Origin: Cristatella mucedo
Taxonomy: Eukaryota > Bryozoa > Phylactolaemata > Cristatellidae
Length of the DNA stretch: 64,000 nt
Direction of reading: 5' to 3'
Assembly: GCA_009760855.2 (NCBI GenBank)
Contig: WPIO01000032.1
Span: 246,001 to 310,000, forward strand
The notes beneath the pieces were generated by a model, which was not told the DNA's origin, made no database searches, and worked only from the letters and a program-made list of their open reading frames with translations. Shown one piece after another: positions 11,685 through 20,699 of the stretch. A program made the position numbers and the translations under genes. Position 1 is the first letter of the stretch, and the number at the start of each line of letters is the position of its first letter.

Positions 11685-13179
11685 CCTGCAACTCGAGTGA
11701 ATATCGTGTATAAATACTGAAGTCATGCAGGGGCTTCAAAGCCATACTACTTTGTTAGAGTAATAAGTACCCATCTCGCCCTATTGCTCACTCTGTGCAC
11801 CTCAAAGAGGCCTACGCCAAGCAATAGAGGTTGCTGAGTGCCTTGAAGTATGACAACTATGGCTGTGAGGTTATCCACGGCTCCGAAATAGCATAATTCC
11901 TGATGAGCCTCTGAGGTGGTTTTACGAAGTTTCCGTGCATTCTTCGCCTATGGGTCAAGTGAGGCACTAATATGCACTGTCACATAAGGGTCTGGCCTCG
12001 GGGGACCGAATTCTCTGTTGGGAAGGACAACGAGTAGGAGTCACCGTTTGATCCTCGGACGGTGCTGATACCATCACTTCGCTTCAAGTTAGACTTAGCC
12101 AAGCAATTTGTCACTGTTCTAGACACCGAGGCAGCAGCTTTCTACTACCTCCTGAATGCCTTACCGCCACCGTCAGCGGCTGACGTCAGAGCTGCTAACT
12201 TCGTGATACACCAGGTAGAGGAGATCGTAATACACCGAGAAGCTGAATCTGACGGAGAAAGCGGGAAAGAAACAGTTTGGTGGCAGTGGTCTATATCCTT
12301 GATGCTCATCTTGACAAATTCAAGGAGAACATGGGAGCTTACTCAGATAAGCAAGGCAGGGGCTTTCATCATTGTATACTGAACCCAAGCGTCGCCATCG
12401 AGGGCAGTACAACGAAAACATAATGGGGACTATTTTTGGCAGCTTCTCCGAGAAAGGAATTTGCAGTATATCCACATTTCTATGACATCTACTCATTTCT
12501 CAACCCTTTCAGTGGTAATTTTTGTTTGACTTCAGAAAAATACATGTTAAACCTACGTATTAATTTTGATTCATTTGCTGTTCTTTCTACTGAATGCGAA
12601 GCAAAGGCGTTAATTTCCAAGTCTTTATATCGTAAGTGGGTTAATTTCAAGTTGACCACTGTCCTGGTCACAAAATTAAACTTTGTCGTGAATATTGACG
12701 AGTTTCTCTACTTCTAAGGCGTAAGAAATGAGGAAATAGCACCTAATGCCCAGGGCAAAGACAGTGCTGCATACTAAGGCCAGCGGTTCCTGATTTTCGG
12801 CCGTAGAAACCTCACACGCTGTCGTCAGTAATTAGTCAGTTGTGCTGCGGTTTCGAGCGGAGGGTGAGCTTCGTGACTTCTTTCGTCTGCAGACGCCTAC
12901 GGCCTGAGCGCCTCCACTGTGCAGTGGCTGCAGAGGAGGCGCACCGACGTGACCAGCGCTCTGCAGTCGTATCTGTCGGCGAGCAGCCCGTGCCTTGCAG
13001 CAGCCGACGCTGCCGCCGCGGCCGCGTCGACCACGACGGCAGTGCTCGGCGAGCTCCTGCTCATGCTGCCGGAGGTGAAACTGATGGCCGTCAAGCTCCG
13101 CGAGGTCGTGCAGGGCTGGTGCGACGACGGCCTCGTCCCTGCCAACTCGCTGCTACGCGAGCTGAGCTCGTCGCACTGA
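7004..13179 (+). CDS. Nuclear receptor, NR5-like: C-terminal ligand-binding-domain exons (5-prime part missing)
   Basis: Three exons, join(7004-7111, 9560-9713, 12893-13179), splice in phases 0 and 1 into 182 residues ending at TGA. Seen: MKVIHSCWPDLLAL, the helix 4/5 ligand-binding-domain signature; YACLEYLTLLNPDAYGL, the conserved helix 7/8 block; GELLLMLPEVKLMA, the helix 10 dimerisation block; and NSLLREL at the end, the helix 12 coactivator (AF-2) motif. Known: nuclear receptors are ligand-gated or constitutive transcription factors that recruit coactivators through helix 12. YRQ after the signature and the LLP-E/V pattern fit family NR5 (SF-1, LRH-1, FTZ-F1, HR39); the LLNPD wording is closer, in my memory, to the HR39 (NR5B) branch. 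An alanine/threonine-rich insert replaces the usual helix 9-10 loop. DNA-binding domain and helix 3 exons should lie upstream. Superfamily nearly certain; NR5 placement is inference. Confidence 0.88.
7221..7395 (+). mobile_element. SINE A, full-length reference copy
   Basis: tRNA-derived SINE in the receptor intron. Promoter boxes are TGGCCCACTAGG (A) and GGTTCGATTCC (B). Between them lies a perfect 11-bp stem, CACGACCTCGG against CCGAGGTCGTG with a CC loop, at about 7258-7281. A tRNA-unrelated body follows, with GGTGATAGCCGTAAAGGCTC and AAAAAGAGGCTGTTTAATCA, then a T-rich tail. Related copies lie at 46852, 51945, 54726, 55985 (minus) and 59746. Confidence 0.85.
7396..8028. other. No exon seen (receptor intron)
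   Basis: Contains runs of C at 7560-7566 and 7781-7790. Open frames on both strands lack splice context. Nothing further is recognisable. Confidence 0.45.
8029..8095 (-). mobile_element. LINE1/SINE B 3-prime tail
   Basis: Minus-strand hairpin tail, plus strand GTATAGCGCCCTCAGAGAAC and ATCTCTTTCTAGACACTT, with an A/T-rich end at 8029. The AGAAAGAGAT wording is that of LINE1. Confidence 0.6.
8330..8600 (-). mobile_element. LINE2 3-prime end
   Basis: Minus strand encodes the last residues of LINE2 ORF2 (LSCYCHATHFLNCLLDSAML, then MKSVGYCMQTESHPG) followed by the 3-prime UTR, ending GTTACAGAGATACATTAC at about 8330. Severely 5-prime truncated. Confidence 0.8.
8610..8682. repeat. Unclassified dispersed repeat, copy 2
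   Basis: Second copy of the repeat at 1255-1350, sharing GCGAATCCGGTTGCAAAACC. It directly follows the LINE2 fragment. Confidence 0.6.
8702..8771. repeat. Long inverted repeat (hairpin)
   Basis: Left arm GGGTTAATGCTCCCGTAG plus GGGAAGGCAAA pairs with TTTGCCTTCCC plus CTACGGGAGCATTAACCC across a GAGGCA loop. Only a small bulge (A against ACCC) breaks about 29 bp of pairing. Transcribed, it would give a stable stem inside the receptor intron. No flanking target duplication was seen. Confidence 0.85.
8772..9559. other. No exon seen (receptor intron)
   Basis: Unremarkable intronic sequence. Just before the next exon it holds a good branch-point-like TACTGACTAAC (9517-9530) and a pyrimidine-poor but acceptable acceptor. 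Confidence 0.5.
9560..9713 (+). CDS. NR5-like receptor exon, helices 6-8 (phase 0-1)
   Basis: The acceptor CAATTTTGCAG ends at 9559 and the donor GTAAGGTG starts at 9714. The exon opens VYGLTVTTAKLAALGFGEML and closes NNYHYACLEYLTLLNP, leaving one base. That G joins AC of the exon at 12893 to make Asp, giving the canonical LLNPD block at the splice junction. This junction is the strongest evidence that the roughly 3.2-kb interval is a true intron. Confidence 0.92.
9731..9770. repeat. (AC)n microsatellite
   Basis: Interrupted ACAC tract 17 bp after the donor site of the receptor exon. Confidence 0.95.
11035..11268 (-). mobile_element. LINE2 3-prime end inside the pseudogene
   Basis: Starts at GTTACAGACGGAGATACATA (minus strand) and runs up through FPAVQSCYFHATHYLNCSPD to about 11268. 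It separates two collinear parts of the degenerate family copy and is therefore younger than that copy. Confidence 0.85.
11384..11682. repeat. 83-bp-arm inverted duplication followed by (TA)n
   Basis: The segment from about 11387 (ATCCCATTTAGGCTTGAGGA) to 11470 is repeated in inverse orientation at 11536-11617, with at most a few differences. The arms flank about 65 bp made of two TGTGTGTG-TATATATA-CACACACA palindromes. A (TA)n run of about 33 units begins at the outer edge (11616-11682). The left arm is pseudogene coding sequence; the right arm is its inverted copy. Confidence 0.9.
11683..12892 (+). other. Remainder of the last receptor intron
   Basis: Up to about 12470 this is the pseudogene. 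From 12470 to 12892 I see only A/T-rich intron, then a pyrimidine-rich acceptor ACTTCTTTCGTCTGCAG. Confidence 0.5.
12893..13179 (+). CDS. NR5-like receptor terminal coding exon, helices 8-12
   Basis: It enters in phase 1 after the acceptor TTTCGTCTGCAG. The opening AYGLSASTVQWLQRRRTDV (helix 8-9) is followed by TSALQSYL, an Ala-rich loop with six consecutive Ala, GELLLMLPEVKLMAVKLREV (helix 10-11) and the AF-2 helix NSLLREL before SSSH and TGA. The exon is much more GC-rich than the two upstream exons, typical of a GC-biased 3-prime coding exon in this genome. Overlapping frames on both strands here are shadows. Confidence 0.92.
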
Positions 13180-14424
13180 GCGCCCGAGAGCAGTGGTGCG
13201 AGGAGGCGTGAGTTTGTGAGTGCTGGCCTGCCGGAGCAGCACGGCGTCTGTCTGTCTGGGCCTGCTCTGGCCGTCGAGCGGCGTCGGCAGCTGCGACGCC
13301 GCTCGAGGAGCGACTCGCCGGGGCAGCTCCGGTTGGCTCGGCAACCTGTGGAACTGGGCAGCGGTCGTCGCTGCTGCCGCGTCTGGGCCTCCCGCTTCGC
13401 CCTGAGAGCACTGCTTTTCCTGGCACGTCGGAACGCGGCGGGCGATCGAGTAATCGGGCCTTCGGGGCCGACAGTCCTGCTCGATCTAAGACTTTCCTTT
13501 TCAGAGAGGCTGAAGTGCCCGACGTCAGTACTCGTAGAGAGGGTCGCGTCTGGCGTTCCGTTCTTTGGTAGCGCTGCTGCCTGCAGCAACCGTGGCGCTG
13601 CTACGCATTAAATGGCTTTTTAAATGTATGTATATAGTTCTTGTCGGCCGCAGTGATCCAAGCGTTTCGTTTGAGAAACAGCTGGCGACTATTCAAATCT
13701 GGTATCATCGCTGACTTTTAGTTGCCGCCGCGCTAATGCGGCGGTTTTCGTGCAAGCTGCGTACTGTTGGGGCGGCTTGAGAACTTATTTTTCGTAAAGG
13801 CTGCACTGTAGTGTTCGGGTTATTATGGTGACAGGTGTCTCAGAAAAGGACCTCTTCTAAATGTGAAACTGCTTGGCCTTGGTTGATGCACTCTTGGGCT
13901 GCTGTCCAGCAGACACTGTTATCACACAATCAATAGAATTTAAAAATTGCCTTCACTCATTGCATTGAGTTATTTACTCTTCGCATGGCTTGCATGTGGG
14001 TGTAGTTTTAAAAGTATTGAGACGATTTACTTGCAATGCTAGGAATGAAAGTGAGCCGGTGGCCAGCCTCTATGTGAGAGAGGGAGAGAGAGACACGGAC
14101 AACGAGAGACACACAGAGAGACACAAACACACACCGAGGGAGGCGGAGAGGGAGAGACACAGGGAAGCAGAGCTTGGAAGCAATTATACTTGCATAGGAG
14201 CCTGCGTGAGTATAATATGTCCTTAGACTAGCAGAACTATGACTAGTCTCTATCGTCGAGGTAGTCAGCAGTCGGTTTGAAAAGGCGAAGGAAGCAGTAT
14301 CAGCAGGCGCAAGTAAGCACAGAAGACTTTAATAGGTGGGAGCTGGATAGAGTTCAAGCTTAGCCAACATGGCGATGGTTTCTCACGAAGGATCTGGACA
14401 AGCCAGGTCACGAGACTAAGCAGT
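13180..14424 (+). other. Receptor 3-prime UTR and flank
   Basis: GC-rich until about 13610, where ATTAAA (13607-13612) could serve as a variant poly(A) signal; that is inference. Beyond it the sequence turns A/T-rich, with a GAGA/CACA patch at 14075-14165. No further gene seen. Confidence 0.4.
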
Positions 14425-14870
14425 CGTTTGATAATAATAATAATAATACACTTGATAAAGCGACCTCAGAGAACTCAATCTCTCTCTGGGCGCTTTACAT
14501 TTGCTGCAAAGGGAAATGCAATTGAATGGTGAGCAAAATCATGCTTGATAAACAAACGAAATGAATAACATGGTTAGGGGTGACATGCACAGGGTCAGCA
14601 TGCGAGTGTGGATATTGGCAGTGTGCAACAATGTCAGCACGCATAAGCACGTGAAAGGCGAATCACAGAAACCCGCTAAATGCTGTCCTAAATAGGTGTT
14701 TTTAAATTCTTTTTAAATGTGGTCAGGTCAGGGGATGTTCTGACGCAGGTCGGAAGGGAGTTCCAGGCTTTGGGAGCATACGGACTAAATGCACGGTCTC
14801 CAAAGGATTTGAGGTATGTACTAGGGGTTGATAGCGGCGAGTGCTGTTTATTTTTTCATTAGTATTTCCT
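14425..14870 (-). mobile_element. LINE1 3-prime end
   Basis: Minus strand. It ends with the LINE1 hairpin (AGAGAGAGATTGAGTTCTCT) and a (TTATTA)n tail at 14430-14450. Upstream it encodes the ORF2 C-terminal stretch around PKAWNSL and TFKKNLK, matching 59992-60387. 5-prime truncated at about 14870. Confidence 0.8.
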
Positions 14871-16598
14871 CTAGGGTAGCCTAGCATTCGCAAGGCACCC
14901 AATAGCTAGTTGACTAAAAGGCATTAAAAGTCTTCTGCTCTTAGAATGGCGGTGTCCTCTACGCAGAATAGTTTCGTGCAATAAACTCCTTTATACGGAT
15001 AATTTACTAGAATTCTGAACACTTTTCCGAACGTTATGTTGAAGTAGACTTCACGGGCAATTTTTTCTGCTGAGCTCTCGTGATTGCTTCTTTGCACAGC
15101 GTAGAAATTGTTTCTTCACGAGCTGAGCTGCGTATCTGCAAAACTACTGGATACAACCTCCAAGTACGTGGCCAGCCACGTGCTTCGGCAAGCAGATGTG
15201 CTCCTTCCGACTCGACGGGGAGGCTCTCGCGTCTCACTCGGGAAGTTGACGCTGCACAAGAACTACATTTAGCCATCAAAGGCCCTACGCCGAAGCGCCG
15301 ACGGTCTTACGTCAAAGCCGGCTGCAGTAAAATTGTACCCTCGTACGGCTCCCCTAGACTGTAGTTGCTGATACACGATAGGGCCAACTAGGGGGTCATC
15401 CAGTTGAGCCTAACCATCACTTTGACCGGAGCGAGCCAGGGTGAGGTATGAGAAGAACAGCTCGTAGCTGTTCAGCAGAAGTTCTTTTGTTCGCGTTCAA
15501 ACGTGTACTGTGGCGGCGCGCAGTTTATCTCCCCAAAGCACTCGCAACTCAAAACAATTGGTTATTGATGTTTCGGAACAGGGGGGGCCGGCCAGGCGGG
15601 CGGGCCGGCCGGTCACCGCAGAACAGACACTGCGAGTCCATTGCCATCCGGATTGTAAGCTTCATTTCGCGTCCCTTTACTATTAGTGCTACTAGAACTC
15701 ATCCTAGCGATATTGTTGATTTAGACCTGTACCGTTGTGTGCAGGTGCCCGCCTTCGTACAGCCGTGTCGCGCATCATGGGCGACGCGTGCTGGTGCTCC
15801 TCGACAACGTGCCCGCTTACCGACGAGCAGTGAATTCCGCATCCCTATCAGCAGTTGTATTGTATCTAGGGTTCCAGCAGTAGAATTGGTTAATTTCCCC
15901 GGTTGTCTTGAGAACACTCCGAGTGCGTTATCGAATAATGAGAAATCAAATTATCGTTCTTCTAACGCAAGCCCTAAAATAGCCACGCGTCTAGGGACTT
16001 TCGTAACTGAATGCCCGCCAGCGTGCGAGCGACGCAACGATGGCCTTTTAATTGGGCGGCTGCCCTTTTATGTGCGTTTACGACCCGACCCTCTGGCGTA
16101 CATTTTTAGCTGGGTTCCTTGATGAACATCGCAGATAAAGGGGGCCTAGGCAGTAGTTCCGGGGCAGCTGGTGCCTGCCCGAGTGAGAGAATGCGTTCGA
16201 AGTACGCGTTTGAGGCCTTCATAGACTTGAAGATTTGAGAGCTGGAGCGTTCCGTCGGTGTGTTTCACTGCAATGTGCTTCGTAGGGCTCGTATTAGCGT
16301 GAACAAAGCAGTGGCTGTTCGCCGCGGCGGTGGGCTGCCGTCTGTCGCCACAGTACGACGGCGGTGGGGCTGCCGTCGGCCTAACAATGAATGAAGCGCC
16401 CGCAAAACGCGCCCACTGGAGAGCGATCTGTTCAAATTCTTCTCTGTACTGTATGGGACGCTTGTGCAAGTGCAGAAGTACTTATTTGCAAATCCGATCT
16501 GGAAATTGCTAGTAATTATTTGATTATAAATTGTAGGTTACTGTATTATATTATCATAACTTATTATTCTAATTATATATTATTCTGTGGCAAACGTC
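14871..16598. other. No supported gene; scattered open frames
   Basis: Frames at 15034-15364 (both strands) and 15448-16122 are unrecognised. Around 15780-15840 one frame reads GRRVLVLLDNVPAYRR, which faintly recalls the DDE-type LLDNAPAH block of pogo/Tigger transposases. It is isolated and uncertain. Confidence 0.35.
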
Positions 16599-16599
16599 C

Positions 16600-16612
16600 G
16601 AGATGGCGGCGG
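16600..16612 (+). promoter_or_regulatory. YY1-type motif
   Basis: GAGATGGCGGCGG matches the core AAGATGGCGGC that YY1 binds near many metazoan start sites. No first exon could be tied to it. Confidence 0.35.
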
Positions 16613-16799
16613 CTGATCTAAGGGCGTAGAATGGAGTGGAGCTGGGGTGGGCTTGGATGAAGGGGCGGGGTTGGGCTGCCAAATATAAACTCCAGCAATG
16701 GAAAATTAATTAATACATTAATAGCAATTAATAAATCATTAATTTATCAAATTTAATAGCATATTAATATTTGAGTATTTAATATTGGGCTTCTATTAT

Positions 16800-17265
16800 T
16801 AAATTAAAGCTACTAATCCAAAGCACACGCAAAGCTTGGAACTCGCTACCGACTGACAGCAGTAAGTCAATTCTGGATTTGATGACATTGAAAACGAACC
16901 TAGAAATCCGACTGTTTTGCACAGCCTTTTCTCGGTCCGAGAATGAGCTGTCTTTTTTGTGGGCTGGTGCGTTACAAAACTGTACACGTTGTGTCTAAGG
17001 GCAAGAGTAGTATGCTTTGGTATAGCACCCTATTAAATTTGTCCTTTTTCAATAAAATATATAAATTTTTTTCAATGTGTTTAGTTTACCTGGTCATGAT
17101 TGAGCTCATGCAACTTACCAAGAGCCTTACAGACCAGCGGCTCGTGTGAGGGTCTTGTGTGCTTTTGTATACTTGCTTAACCGCGATACTTTGCTTGTCA
17201 TTAAGTAGTGGTTATTGCTTCTCACGCAGAGAGTTGTAAAGCGCCTTAATAGTGATTCAGTTCTC
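16800..17265 (+). mobile_element. LINE1 3-prime end
   Basis: Plus-strand frame with SKAWNSLPTDSSKSILDL-like wording and LKTNLEIRLF (16818-16935), the ORF2 C-terminus of LINE1. The 3-prime UTR follows, and a worn hairpin (AAGCGCCTTAATAGTGATTC, GTTCTCAT) lies at about 17228-17265. Confidence 0.6.
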
Positions 17266-17494
17266 ATAGACATTACACAAAAACTTGGTAGCACTATAAT
17301 ATTACCACTATTGTTCAGAGGGTGGCTACACGAATTTTTTGGTGGCGGGGAGGGAGTGTCACGTACTACTGTCGGGTGAATAGCTTCAGGCTCAGCAAAT
17401 GGAGGGTGGGTGACCGACTGTTTTAGACCGCGTCTGCATAGGCTTCCGAGTGGCGCGCGGAAAACCAAATTCGTGTGCAGACATTAAGACGCCG

Positions 17495-17625
17495 AGTTGG
17501 TTTGGCCTAGTGGTTAAAGTGCTCGCCCCAACGTAGGTCTGGCCGAGGTCGTGGGCTCGAGCCCCGAGGCATATGTGAAGCGTCTGAATAGAGATTAAGT
17601 TCTCATTTGGCGCGCTATATAAATG

Positions 17626-17672
<47 letters not shown>
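17495..17672 (+). mobile_element. SINE B with (TA)n tail
   Basis: Full copy. A box TTTGGCCTAGTGGTTAAAG, B box GTCGTGGGCTCGAGCCC, hairpin GTCTGAATAGAGATTAAG and TTCTCATTTGGCGCGC, then ATAAATGAAC and about 18 TA units. The microsatellite sits exactly at the SINE 3-prime end and probably grew from its tail. Confidence 0.85.
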
Positions 17673-18900
17673 TCTTCAACGTTTGCCCGATAAATAGACC
17701 ATCTTTTAAGGGCTCAAAAGCCCAATCTTATTGGCGCTTTTTCAGCGGGCAGACTCAGATTCCACTTCCAGAAAAGGCTGCATTTTATTTTGAAAGAAAT
17801 CTGAAGCATGCTTGCGGAGCTAAGACTACTGGGGTCTGCCCGATTTTGCACACTTGACGCAAGCTTCGCGATGCTGACAGCTTCCGAGGAGTCCGCCAGT
17901 CCTGGAAGGGCGCCTCTTTCGGCGCCTACAGAGCTTCTCGCGCGCACAGAGCTCCAATTCCAAGCCAGTATTTTTGGAGTAACGGTCCGATTGAGGCGTC
18001 GCTAGCCATTTCTCGGCTAATTAAATCGGCTCCTTATTCCTGCGCAGCAGGAATAAGGAGCCGATTCTGTGATTTCTAACCGCAGTGTGTCGATAAGTCA
18101 CCAAACGAGTTTAACAGCAGCCGCAATGTCGTTCACGGTTCACACCGGCGACCGCGTTGACCGCGAGTGAGTTCCATTGGAAGAGAGGCACGAGGATCCG
18201 CTGAGCATGCGACCCCGCTCGCGGCATTCGGCCCTCCCAGCGGCGAGAACTCGATGGAATAGAGTATCTGCTGAGATTCTCTGCAGCAGTTTCTTCAACG
18301 AGTTCGTCGACGGACCACGGCGAGAGAATCCCGCAAAGCCGGATCCAGCGCCTCTGTCTCTGACACGCGTGCGACAGGTTTCCGCTTGACCTACAGCCGC
18401 GCCGGTTGGAACCGGAAGCAAGCGTAGCGGATTCGAACCCCGCCACCTTGGACTGCCGGAGTTGGTGCGGAGTGACTCGGCGCAGGGGCAGCACCGAGTC
18501 ACGTGTTCAGTGCCTACACGTAGACGACGAGCGAACTACGTTCCTCCTTGCATAAAAGCCCGAGCGGTGTAATAGACAGCCAGTTGTGCTCAGGGAGCCT
18601 CGGCATCGGTCAGATGATGATTAAATTTTAATGAGTAAAATGAAAAAGTGCCGCACGTCCTTCGCATGGCCGCTGCTGAACGTCTTCAATCTGCAACCAC
18701 GTGGTTCATTTAGACTTCTCTCCGTAGCGAATACAGACTTGCAATATTAAGTATATTAAGTAAAGTGCACTTTGTCGGGGTCGCGTTCCGCTACTGTTGG
18801 CATTGCTTCCTGCGTGCATTAGTGCTTCGCTGTCAAGTCGTTGGCAGCCATTCCAAGACTCGGAGCTTCACCGGTATGTGTCGCGTTTCGGCTGGATATT
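17673..18900. other. No supported gene
   Basis: Frames at 17714-18005 and 18111-18502 are unrecognised. On the minus strand near 18425-18445, GCGGGGTTCGAATCCGC is a perfect T-arm/B-box motif, suggesting an eroded tRNA-like element, but no cloverleaf could be drawn. Confidence 0.4.
18024..18066. repeat. Perfect 20-bp inverted repeat
   Basis: AATCGGCTCCTTATTCCTGC (18024-18043), a GCA spacer, then its exact reverse complement (18047-18066). No mismatches. Confidence 0.95.
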
Positions 18901-19108
18901 GTGTGGGACTAGTGTTTGGGGGGTACGCTCGCGTGCGAGTGTGACAAAAGAGAAGGGCGAAAGGTGAATAAAGCCCCATATACGGGTTACGTTAGCGGCG
19001 ACGGCCGCATTCGATGCTGGCGAGCGAGTGGCGACGCTGGCGCACTTACTGGTAAAGTTAGATACTCGTTGACGTCATTTAGGCTGCTCCAGAGCAGCTG
19101 AATGAAGA

Positions 19109-19120
19109 GAGAGAGAGAGG

Positions 19121-19209
<89 letters not shown>
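19109..19209. repeat. (GA)n microsatellite
   Basis: About 45 GA units within 19109-19209, with two GGGA interruptions at the left end. Long GA/CT frames on either strand are artefacts. Confidence 0.97.
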
Positions 19210-19211
<2 letters not shown>

Positions 19212-19408
19212 GGAAAGAATAGCGGCCGCTCGGGCCGGCAAACTGGCAGAGAGCGTCGGCTGTAGCGCCGATAGGGCCACGTGATCCGGCGGCCATTCGG
19301 AATCGATACCCCGCTTTGTCAGCGAATACGATCTCGTTGCGATGCGTCTGCTCGCATGCAGCTCGCCCATTGGTTTGACCAAGCGATGCGGGTCCAGCTG
19401 GGGCCGAA

Positions 19409-19420
19409 CAAGATGGCGGC
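19409..19420 (+). promoter_or_regulatory. Canonical YY1 motif in a CpG-rich segment
   Basis: CAAGATGGCGGC is an exact match to the YY1 consensus. It sits at the edge of the 19.2-20.7 kb island. It suggests a housekeeping-type promoter on the plus strand, but I could not identify the gene. Confidence 0.45.
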
Positions 19421-19639
19421 GATGTCATCCCCACACTAATACCGTTACGAGCGCCGAGTTTGCAACCTCACTCTGGTCGGAAATGCAAGCCGTTACATTC
19501 TGTTTGTTAAATTACCGCCGACTGTGCGAAAAAGCCATCTTGCAGAATTTTTACGCCTTTGAACAGATGCCACTACTTCACCATGTTGCCGGTGCTTCGC
19601 TCAGCGACCGCACGCCGAGGCGATTCCTGCGCCATGTAT

Positions 19640-19860
19640 AGCACCTCCTTCGTGACGCCGGCGATCAGTCCGACGCAGCTCCAGCTGCGTGAGCTGTTCC
19701 TGCAGCGCCTGCCAACAGACGTTCGTGCGGCTTTTTTTTCATGCTTCGCAGCCGCCTTCAAGGTTAACGCGCTGTCGGGAAATGGCCGACAGAATGCTAG
19801 AGGCCTCGGTGCGAAGCGCAGCCGCTGTTGCGACGGCGGCGCCGCATCCGGTTAATCTCT
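19640..19860 (+). mobile_element. Ty3/Gypsy-type Gag remnant
   Basis: One frame reads QLQLRELFLQRLPTDVRAAF, close to the LRELFLQRLP-x-x-V block of Gypsy-like Gag proteins. A different frame then reads EMADRMLEASVRSAAAV, close to the LAEMADRI block that follows in those proteins. The switch falls near a run of eight T (19731-19738). No LTR, protease or polymerase was seen nearby. It is a dead relic. Confidence 0.6.
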
Positions 19861-20286
19861 CGATCCGCCTCTGATCTCTCGGTCGAATCCAAGCGAGAGC
19901 GCACTGCTTACTGGCCGAATTCCAGCCCGTGCGCCCCGCGCTGACGTCCTGGCGCAGCGTGAGAAACTTCACAACGTGATAGCATATGGCAGGGCTAGGC
20001 AAAGACTGGCCGGGTCGCAGCAGCACCCCTCCCTCCCTCCCTCCCTCCCTCTCACGTCACCAGCGGCGCAGATATCTGCTCCCCTCCGGCCCCCAGGCGG
20101 CCTCGCGACAGGATCCCCGCTCGGGCTTGGGGTCGCCTTAGAGGAGCCCCCGTCCGGCGCGCGGAATGCGCGACGCGACGCGACTGAGGCTCGTCGATAA
20201 CCCCGCCCCTCCCCGACGCGCTACCGCGTTTTGTGCGCTTCCGGTAAAATGCTGCGCGTTGCAGCAAGATTCGACGCGTTCGCTCG

Positions 20287-20340
20287 GCTCTATCGGCGCT
20301 CGCTGCGACTGCGCCTGCGCCGCGACTGCGCCGATAGAGC
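20287..20340. repeat. 12-bp inverted repeat with GC-rich loop
   Basis: GCTCTATCGGCG (20287-20298) and CGCCGATAGAGC (20329-20340) are exact reverse complements. The 30-bp loop is itself built of CTGCGACTGCGC-like repeats. Confidence 0.9.
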
Positions 20341-20699
20341 GCTTCTCAGCGATCGATCCGCAAAAGTCGTTCCTATTCGTTCGCCGACGGTTTGGCTCTG
20401 AATAATGAAGCCCAGCCGTCGGCACTCGACTACCATTCGACGGCGGCTGTGCGAAACACTCGGGCGGCAAGCGCGAAGGCGAAGAGCTGCAGTAGTATGC
20501 AAATGAACGCAATGGAGCCTAGGGCGCATCGAGTGGCGTCATCAATTAACAAAGGGCGAAGGCGAGGGCGGAGGCGAGGGCGAAGAGCTGCTGCTGAGAC
20601 TCAAGTCCCCTCCCCCCCCCCGTCCAGCAGCGTCCACGCTGCTGCGTGCACCTGCGTGTGGTTCGAGCTTCCTCGACACAGCTCCCTCCTCACTCCGCG

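Larger units (their letters stand above)
10405..12470 (+). pseudogene. Degenerate copy of a multicopy invertebrate protein family of unknown function
   Basis: Collinear pieces of one protein family lie in this intron. In order they are: KMYEAYKTYLGMLVGDQVKP with WASHFTCEQCKKTLEG (about 10530-10637), ending at a GTATGG donor-like site; AMKFIIPRI and TGHSSNCC (10765-10840); IPSSIAPV (10890-10915); KKELNDPIRDHRLTKSIAEL with LNLLDRSVKVES (11318-11443); NKYPSRPIAHSVHLKEAYAK (11764-11823); LKYDNYG and GGFTKFPC (11850-11935); FKLDLAKQFVTVLDTEAAAF (12083-12142); and ILDAHLDKFKENMGAYSD (12298-12350) with GQYNEN (12400-12417). I recall this family as uncharacterised, repeated proteins in many invertebrate genomes, with zinc-binding-like Cys pairs and a GDQ motif, possibly carried by mobile elements. 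The copy has stops, frameshifts, a LINE2 insertion and an inverted duplication, so it is dead. Family membership is strong; any function is unknown. Confidence 0.75.

Noticed and set aside
15740..15890. GRRVLVLLDNVPAYRR as a pogo/Tigger transposase DDE block
   Set aside because: A single short match without upstream catalytic Asp region, terminal repeats or a second block; could be chance.
15448..16122. 224-codon frame as a gene
   Set aside because: No recognisable domain, no consistent codon bias, and no supporting splice or promoter context.
18400..18500. Minus-strand tRNA gene around GCGGGGTTCGAATCCGC
   Set aside because: The T arm is perfect but I could not form acceptor, D and anticodon arms in register; probably a worn tRNA-like element.
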